Shown in pieces: positions 59,223-64,000 of a DNA stretch of 64,000 bases (within the stretch, counting starts at the first letter, position 1; each line of letters starts with the position of its first letter). The position numbers and the translations under genes are program-made. The stretch lies in contig CACYCP010000067.1 of the NCBI GenBank assembly GCA_902772985.1, forward strand, positions 1-64,000, written 5' to 3'. The notes below the pieces were generated by a model. The model was not told where the DNA came from. It made no database searches and worked only from the letters and a program-made list of their open reading frames with translations. This DNA is from an uncultured Bacteroidia bacterium (GTDB lineage Bacteria; Bacteroidota; Bacteroidia; Bacteroidales; UBA932).

Positions 59223-59960
59223 ATGGGCTTGAGAAAAAGTATTCCTAACCTAATCACTTCCATGAACCTGCTTTCAGGTACCATGGGAGTGATTCTCGTA
59301 TTTCAGGGGAAAATAGGTATGGCTTTCGGATTTATGGTGCTGGCTGCCATCTTCGACTTCCTGGACGGCTTTGCAGCACGCATCTTGAAGGCCTATTCCC
59401 CAATCGGGAAGGAGTTGGACTCCTTGTCGGACCTTGTCAGTTTCGGCCTTCTGCCTTCCCTTATGATGGTCAAGACGATGTGGATGCATTCGGTTGTGGG
59501 AGCCGTTTCCATAGTTCCTCTTTTCCTTGTGGTAATGAGCGCCTTCCGTCTTGCCAAATTCAATGTCGACGATCGTCAGGGAGAGAATTTCATTGGCCTG
59601 CCGACACCTGCGTCGGCAATGGTCTGTGGTTCCCTTTGCACTTTCATCTTCGCCTTCCCGGAAAGCAGGATTGCGGCATTGGCAGGGGGTTGGTGGCTCA
59701 TTCCGCTCATTGCCGTTATCCTTGGTCTGCTGCTTGTGAGCGAGATTCCGTTCTTCGGGATGAAAGCCGGTGCCGGGCACAAACTGATGGATGCAAAACG
59801 CATTGTATTCATCTGTCTTGGGGTCGCAGCAATCGTGCTTGCATTTATATTAAAATACAAGCTGAGCTTCGCCATCCTGGCTTTTTTTACGTTGTATATT
59901 CTGGAGAATCTGTTTCTGGCACCTTTCAAGAGGGGTCCTCGTCAAGACCAAAATCAATAG
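59223..59960 (+). CDS. pssA: CDP-diacylglycerol--serine O-phosphatidyltransferase
   Basis: This membrane enzyme of 245 residues makes phosphatidylserine from CDP-diacylglycerol and serine, the route to phosphatidylethanolamine. The CDP-alcohol phosphotransferase motif is complete: DGFAARILKAYSPIGKELDSLSD (about residues 42-64), with the catalytic Asp residues. Five to seven hydrophobic helices surround it. It abuts the C1 peptidase gene and its 3' end overlaps the convergent S4 gene by 35 bases. Confidence 0.92.
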   Translation: MGLRKSIPNLITSMNLLSGTMGVILVFQGKIGMAFGFMVLAAIFDFLDGFAARILKAYSPIGKELDSLSDLVSFGLLPSLMMVKTMWMHSVVGAVSIVPLFLVVMSAFRLAKFNVDDRQGENFIGLPTPASAMVCGSLCTFIFAFPESRIAALAGGWWLIPLIAVILGLLLVSEIPFFGMKAGAGHKLMDAKRIVFICLGVAAIVLAFILKYKLSFAILAFFTLYILENLFLAPFKRGPRQDQNQ

Positions 59961-60330
59961 CTTCCCATAGCTGCTGAATTTCGCGGCGGTCCTTCTTCGT
60001 GGGACGGCCGCTTCCGCGGTCCCTCTTTATGAAGAAGGTTTCCACCGGGGCGTGCATCTTGTCCAATTCCTCCTGGGGGGTAAGGTTCTCGGCGAACTGG
60101 CTCACCAGGGCGGCTCCAACCCTGTGTTCCGTTGGCTGAATGACTTTATAGCTGAAAACCACCAGGCCTTTCCTGACGTGAATCAAGTCTCCTGGCTGAA
60201 CAGCCTTTGAGGGCTTGGCGTTCGTGTCCCCGACTTTGACGCGTCCGCCTTTGCAGGCATCGGCGGCATCGGTCCGCGTCTTGAATGCGCGAATCGCCCA
60301 AAGGAATTTGTCTATCCTGACTTCGGCCAT
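59926..60330 (-). CDS. S4-domain RNA-binding protein, Hsp15/HslR-like
   Basis: This 134-residue protein has an S4 domain, MAEVRIDKFLWAIRAFKTRTDAADACKGG (about 1-29), then GDLIHVRKG. The C-terminal tail is basic with DRGSGRPTKKDRRE. The Hsp15 family rescues stalled 50S subunits carrying nascent chains. The frame runs upstream to 60444, but the ATG at 60330 begins exactly at the S4 domain and 1 base after the manA stop. It belongs to a minus-strand operon with manA and rlmI. Confidence 0.85.
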   Translation of the reverse strand: MAEVRIDKFLWAIRAFKTRTDAADACKGGRVKVGDTNAKPSKAVQPGDLIHVRKGLVVFSYKVIQPTEHRVGAALVSQFAENLTPQEELDKMHAPVETFFIKRDRGSGRPTKKDRREIQQLWEAIDFGLDEDPS

Positions 60331-60331
60331 A

Positions 60332-61279
60332 CTATTCTTCGATAATGGGGATGTCCTCATCCCTGGGATCCATCCTAACCTCCAGAAGGACTGTGTCCGG
60401 GGCCGATGGAATGAGGAAAAAGTCACTGACCTCGGCTGGAACAAGCAGTACCTGGCCTTCTTTCAGGGAATAATTATCCCCGCTTTCCTGAAGCGCCGCT
60501 TCGCCTTTTACGCAAATGTAGATAAGGAAGGTATCGTCCTGCTCCCTGTGGCTTTTAAGGGCCTGGGAAAGCGATATTTCGTTTACGCAGAACTGGTCTG
60601 TCTTGGCAAGCAACTCTTCTTCAGGACTGTCTTTGTCAATGCCTCGGACTCCATGGCGGAAATCAATAAGGTCGAAGGCTTCTTCAAGATGCAGCTCACG
60701 CTCATTGGAGCCCCAGTCGTGCAGGCGGAACCAAAGCTCCGACGATTCGGCAATCTCCAGAAGACAAAGGTCTTTTGCGGCGTGAACTACTCCAGGGGGG
60801 ATGAGGAAACTGTCGCCGGCCTTGGGCTTGATGCTCCAAAGCAGGCTTTCCACCGCAGCGTTTTCGCAGCAGCGGAAAAACTCTTCGGCACTGACATCCT
60901 TCTTGAATCCAAGGTAGATTCGAGCATCAGGTCCAGCGCTCTTTACATACCAAAGCGCAGTTTTGCCGAAAGCGTCGTAACGCTGGGCCGCCGTTTCGTC
61001 GTCGGGATTGATGTGAAGGGAGGTGCGCCCCTTTATGTCCAGTTCTTTGACGAGCACCGGGAACTGTGTTCCATACCATTCGAAGGCCGAATCCCCGACT
61101 ATGCGTTCCAGGTAGGTCTGCATTATGTCGCTGAGGGGATTTCCCGCCAGCCATCCGTCCGAAGCGACGGAGTCGATGAAGCCTAAATCGGCAAGGAGAT
61201 ATTTTACGCTGCCCCAGGGCATCTTCTGCTGGTCCGGCAGGAAATGCATGGGCGTTAATTTCTTGTTCTGGTCTTCCAT
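60332..61279 (-). CDS. Class I mannose-6-phosphate isomerase (ManA) homologue with altered metal ligands
   Basis: This 315-residue cupin protein is recognisably of the class I phosphomannose isomerase family: a PPGVVHAAKD block (His of the second metal motif), LLEIAESSELWFRLHDWG and NPDDE. In canonical members the zinc is held by Gln, His, Glu and His in SIQVHPDDE, KTECWY-type and HAIGKG-type motifs. Here the first reads SLHINPDDE (Gln to His, His to Asn) and the second GKTALWYV (Glu to Ala). Activity is therefore doubtful. It sits between rlmI and the S4 gene. Confidence 0.75.
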   Translation of the reverse strand: MEDQNKKLTPMHFLPDQQKMPWGSVKYLLADLGFIDSVASDGWLAGNPLSDIMQTYLERIVGDSAFEWYGTQFPVLVKELDIKGRTSLHINPDDETAAQRYDAFGKTALWYVKSAGPDARIYLGFKKDVSAEEFFRCCENAAVESLLWSIKPKAGDSFLIPPGVVHAAKDLCLLEIAESSELWFRLHDWGSNERELHLEEAFDLIDFRHGVRGIDKDSPEEELLAKTDQFCVNEISLSQALKSHREQDDTFLIYICVKGEAALQESGDNYSLKEGQVLLVPAEVSDFFLIPSAPDTVLLEVRMDPRDEDIPIIEE

Positions 61280-61286
61280 GGATAAT

Positions 61287-62480
61287 CTATTCTACATACA
61301 GCAGGAGCCCTTTAAGGTATTCTCCCTCCGGGTGGAAAATGTTGACGGCGTGGTCGGCCGGCTGGTTCAGACGGTCCAGGATGCGGACGCTGCGACCGCA
61401 TTGTGCCGCTGCAGAGAAGACGGCAAGCGCGAAGGCTTCCTTGTCCACCACCTGGGAACAGCTGAACGTGAAAATGAAACCTCCGGGGGCAATCTTTGAA
61501 ATGGCGGCTGCATTCAGTCTCTGATAGGCGCGGAGGGCGTTTTTCAGGGCCCCGCGGTGCTTTGCGAAAGCCGGCGGATCCACAATCATCAGGTCGTATG
61601 CACCGTCGGGGGAGTTCTTCAGGAAGTCAATGGCGTCTTCGCAATATGAGGTGTGCGAGCCTTCGGGAAAGCCTCCAAGGGCTACGTTCCGCCTGACCAT
61701 TTCCATAGCTCGGGCCGAGCTGTCCACGGAATCTACGTGCTGCGCTCCGGCTGCAAGGGCATAGATGGAAAATCCTCCGGTATAGCAGAAAAGGTTCAGG
61801 ACGCGTTTCCCCTTTGCAAGGGCTCCGACTCTTGCACGGTTTTCCCTCTGGTCCAGGAAAAACCCGGTTTTCTGGCCTTCAGACCAGTTGACGAGGAAAC
61901 GCTTGCCGTTCTCCAGAACGGTCTCTTCGCTTGCATTGTAGCCCGGTGCTTTCCAAAGATAGCCGTCCACAAGGTCCAGTCCGGCCTTGAACGGAGCCGT
62001 TCCGGAACTTTTATCGTAAACGGCTTTCAACTCTTCGCCGTACACCTGCTTCAGGGCTTCGCAAATGGCCACCTTGGCACGGAACATTCCCACGGAATGG
62101 GCCTGAAGTACGCAAACGCCGTTGTACCAGTCTATTATGAGTCCTGGCAGGCCGTCACCTTCTCCGTGTATTAGCCTGTAGCAATTAGTGTCCGCCGAGC
62201 CGTGAAGTCCATATTCCATCCTTAGCCGCAGGGCGCGGGAGAGCATTTTTGTCCAGAAATCCGGCAAAGTGGGGTCTTCGTCAAAACTGAGTATCCTCAC
62301 GGCAATGGAGCCTTTCTGGTAGTGGCCGCAGGCCAGAAGTTCTCCCTTAGAGGAGCACACGCTAACCAGTTCACCTTCTTCCGGATTGCCGTGAATCTGT
62401 GCTATGGCACCGGAAAAGACCCAGGGATGATATCTCAGTAGGGATTCTTCCCTTTCAGGCTTTAATACAATCTTGTCCAT
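61287..62480 (-). CDS. Class I SAM-dependent rRNA large subunit methyltransferase, RlmI-like
   Basis: This 397-residue enzyme methylates a cytosine in 23S rRNA (RlmI acts on C1962 in E. coli; the exact site here is inferred). An N-terminal PUA domain (about 1-70) is followed by the EEHAD-like and Rossmann methyltransferase domain. Marks are KTGFFLDQRENR (about 207-218), RVLNLFCYTGGFS (SAM-binding motif I), DSSARAME and MIVDPPAFAKH (motif IV). The start overlaps the exonuclease gene end by 26 bases, so the two are probably coupled. Confidence 0.88.
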   Translation of the reverse strand: MDKIVLKPEREESLLRYHPWVFSGAIAQIHGNPEEGELVSVCSSKGELLACGHYQKGSIAVRILSFDEDPTLPDFWTKMLSRALRLRMEYGLHGSADTNCYRLIHGEGDGLPGLIIDWYNGVCVLQAHSVGMFRAKVAICEALKQVYGEELKAVYDKSSGTAPFKAGLDLVDGYLWKAPGYNASEETVLENGKRFLVNWSEGQKTGFFLDQRENRARVGALAKGKRVLNLFCYTGGFSIYALAAGAQHVDSVDSSARAMEMVRRNVALGGFPEGSHTSYCEDAIDFLKNSPDGAYDLMIVDPPAFAKHRGALKNALRAYQRLNAAAISKIAPGGFIFTFSCSQVVDKEAFALAVFSAAAQCGRSVRILDRLNQPADHAVNIFHPEGEYLKGLLLYVE

Positions 62481-63117
62481 TGAAACGTTCGGGGTGCAAT
62501 TGCTCCTGGGAAAGGGGATTCTTTTTGGAGCCGATTAATTTTATGTACATTTCCCGGCAAATCCAGGCATCGGTGGCGGCATAACGCATCTGTGAGTCGG
62601 AAAGATTCTCGGCTTCCCAGTTGGAAAGCTGCTGGGCTTTGGAAATCTTCACGCCAAGTATTATGGCGGCCATTTTCTTCACCGACTTGTCGCGAATGCC
62701 GTACTCCCACACAATGGATTGCAGGTCTATGAATCCGCCGGGGGTAAAGTTGCATATCTTTTGCAGACCGCGCACATCGTCCTGGGTTGCTGCGCCAACT
62801 TTAAGGATATTCCCTCGCGAAAGAATGGATGAGAGCGAACGGGGGAGTCCGGTTTTCTTCAGCCGGATAAGGTAGGCCCTGTCCGGCCCTGAAAGTTGCA
62901 GGAGGGCCGTTCCGTTTGCATGCTGGTCAGGGGAGAAAGTTGGACGAGTCTCGGTATCGAAGCCCAGGATGCTTTGCTTCCGGAGATAGGCGACGGCCTC
63001 GTCCAGCTGCTTGCCGGGAGAGTCTATGACGATGATTTTACCGTCAAACGAGGCAAGTTCAAGTACTCCTATTTCTTCCGGACTAATTGATATCCTGAAC
63101 ATAGGCTTTTTTGACAT
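62455..63117 (-). CDS. DEDDy-type 3'-5' exonuclease, RNase D-like
   Basis: This 220-residue single-domain exonuclease shows the DEDDy motifs: Exo I in GFDTETRP (Asp and Glu), Exo II around ATQDDVRGL, and Exo III YAATDAW, with Tyr and Asp. It lacks the HRDC domains of full RNase D, so it resembles the compact WRN-exonuclease or RNase T-like 3'-5' exonucleases of Bacteroidota. It starts at ATG 63117 (alternative ATG 63102) within the upstream gene end. It may mature RNA or degrade DNA; the context with rRNA methylation favours RNA (inference). Confidence 0.85.
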   Translation of the reverse strand: MSKKPMFRISISPEEIGVLELASFDGKIIVIDSPGKQLDEAVAYLRKQSILGFDTETRPTFSPDQHANGTALLQLSGPDRAYLIRLKKTGLPRSLSSILSRGNILKVGAATQDDVRGLQKICNFTPGGFIDLQSIVWEYGIRDKSVKKMAAIILGVKISKAQQLSNWEAENLSDSQMRYAATDAWICREMYIKLIGSKKNPLSQEQLHPERFNGQDCIKA

Positions 63118-64000
63118 AGGACTCCGAAATTTCCACAAGCACCGGAACTCCTTCGGCCGATGTTTCCGTCTCGTAATACTTTATCATCGGCAGGCTTATC
63201 CGGTGTGAGAAAAGGTCTTCTTGCCGAAGCAGGCTGAAGGTGGCGTCTATGATGGTATTCGCGGGTTCCAGGATAATCATCGAAGGTGAGAGCATCTTTT
63301 CCATCCGGGCGTCTTCTTCGGTTCCGCCAAGGCGGATGATGGAAAGCTCTGAATAGATGGGGACCAGGTCTGCGGTGAAATTGTCGATAATAAGGGCGTC
63401 CATCGTGAGGGAAGTGGCAAGATACTGCCTGAGGATGCTGCGGAGCTGGTTCCTGACATCCACTGCCTCATCGGGGGAGAGTACGGTAATATTTTTGTCT
63501 TTCCCTCCGATATCCTTGAATGCGCCCTGCCAGGCATTGGCATTCTTGACGGCCTCGCTGGTCCATACGCAAATATTGCTTGCACCGGAGCGTACGGCGT
63601 TTTTCAGGCATTCCTTAGCAGGTGAAAGAATCCTGGAACTGCCCCCGGTGAGCTGCAGGAGGGTGTCCACGTCGAACAAACCGTATTCGGCCTGGGCCGA
63701 TGAGGTGAAGATGAGAATCTTCGCCTGTTCCTTCCTCAGTCGGGCCTTGATGTCATGGGCCGAACGGAAACAGCAACTGTCCCAGGCGAACATGGCACCC
63801 ACCACGGCGGCTTCCCTCAGGCTGTCCAGAGATGCCTTGTCGTCAACCAAAAAACTGGAATATGGACTTGCATGTGCGTCCAGGATTGCGTCGAAGTTCT
63901 CCCCGGCGAAGTCCGGCAGGGAGTCCCTCTGATAATGTCCGTCCACATTATCGGCCTTGTCGGTAATAAGGAAAAGGCGTGCGAGCTCAATGACGTCGGA
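63083..64000 (-). CDS. Unidentified protein, 3' part only (5' end outside window)
   Basis: The frame is open to base 64000 and the visible C-terminal portion is about 305 residues. An internal GTG at 63946 could be mistaken for a start, but coding continues upstream (the preceding residues read LITDKADN). The sequence shows alternating beta-alpha stretches, such as AKILIFTSSAQAEYG, ASNICVWTSEAVKNA and LTMDALIIDNFTADLVPIYSELSII. That pattern recalls a periplasmic-binding-like or Rossmann-type fold, but no motif names a family. It overlaps the exonuclease start, so it is part of that operon. I do not recognise it. Confidence 0.6.
   Translation of the reverse strand, partial: SDVIELARLFLITDKADNVDGHYQRDSLPDFAGENFDAILDAHASPYSSFLVDDKASLDSLREAAVVGAMFAWDSCCFRSAHDIKARLRKEQAKILIFTSSAQAEYGLFDVDTLLQLTGGSSRILSPAKECLKNAVRSGASNICVWTSEAVKNANAWQGAFKDIGGKDKNITVLSPDEAVDVRNQLRSILRQYLATSLTMDALIIDNFTADLVPIYSELSIIRLGGTEEDARMEKMLSPSMIILEPANTIIDATFSLLRQEDLFSHRISLPMIKYYETETSAEGVPVLVEISESYVKKAYVQDIN

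Noticed and set aside
63083..63946. Treating GTG 63946 as the true start of the edge gene
   Set aside because: The frame stays open to base 64000, with coding-like residues upstream.
1..64000. CRISPR array, prophage, transposon or biosynthetic cluster
   Set aside because: No direct-repeat/spacer pattern, insertion-sequence ends, phage structural genes or synthase genes were seen on either strand.

Overview
The window looks like core chromosome of a Bacteroidota species, most likely an uncultured gut or rumen member of the Bacteroidales. The signs are promoter cores of the TAnnTTTG type, often with TTTG or TTG about 20 bases upstream; A-rich leaders that almost all lack a Shine-Dalgarno sequence; and lineage-typical families (DUF4290, DUF4421, FISUMP lipoprotein, histone H1-like small protein, S9 dipeptidyl peptidase IV, M49 dipeptidyl peptidase III, reverse rubrerythrin, phosphotransbutyrylase paired with acetate kinase). 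Base composition is fairly GC-rich for the phylum, by eye above 50%. Genes are packed: many overlap by 1-4 bases, and convergent pairs overlap at their 3' ends.

Layout. 1-5876: end of gyrB, a seven-transmembrane HD phosphodiesterase, then tig-clpP-clpX (protein folding and turnover), all on +. 5880-10641: a minus-strand operon with a DUF937/EF-hand protein, a small membrane protein, a DPP4-like peptidase and a GH20 hexosaminidase. 10763-21059: tRNA-Val, lipoate ligase, SGNH hydrolase, mnmA, an ABC-F ATPase, an amidinotransferase-family enzyme, cytidine deaminase, SRP RNA, a fucose-isomerase-like protein with a Fur-family regulator, tcdA, a pseudouridine synthase and an orphan. 21166-28942: a DUF4332 protein, a deacetylase-fold lipoprotein, two outer-membrane/exported proteins, a compact formate/nitrite-channel homologue, a SIS-domain isomerase, and an NfeD-like/flotillin/XRE cluster. 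29044-32297: an exported oxidoreductase, DUF1080 and epimerase trio, probably oxidative glycoside cleavage in the periplasm. 32294-42004: addA, DUF4290, ftsK, lolA, a FISUMP lipoprotein, apbE and a minimal comEC. 42081-47688: ackA-ptb, tpiA, GH18, rplY-pth and histone H1-like. 47856-64000: sppA, C11 protease, DPP3, xerD, rubrerythrin, addB, a hydrolase, a C1 peptidase, pssA, an S4 protein, a manA homologue, rRNA methyltransferase, 3'-5' exonuclease and an unidentified gene running off the edge.

Themes. Several modules act on peptides and glycans outside the cytoplasm (DPP4, DPP3, C1 and C11 peptidases, GH20, GH18, DUF1080 trio), which fits a gut polymer or oligopeptide user. Energy metabolism includes substrate-level phosphorylation through Ptb-AckA. 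The rest is housekeeping: translation and tRNA modification, DNA repair and segregation, lipoprotein trafficking.

I found no CRISPR array, transposon, prophage, secretion island or biosynthetic cluster. I do not see a clear undescribed system. The best leads are small: a promoter built into the arm of an upstream terminator before rplY, an exactly symmetric divergent promoter with a central palindrome between mnmA and the ABC-F gene, near-leaderless promoters, a ManA homologue lacking expected metal ligands, and the exported DUF1080 trio.
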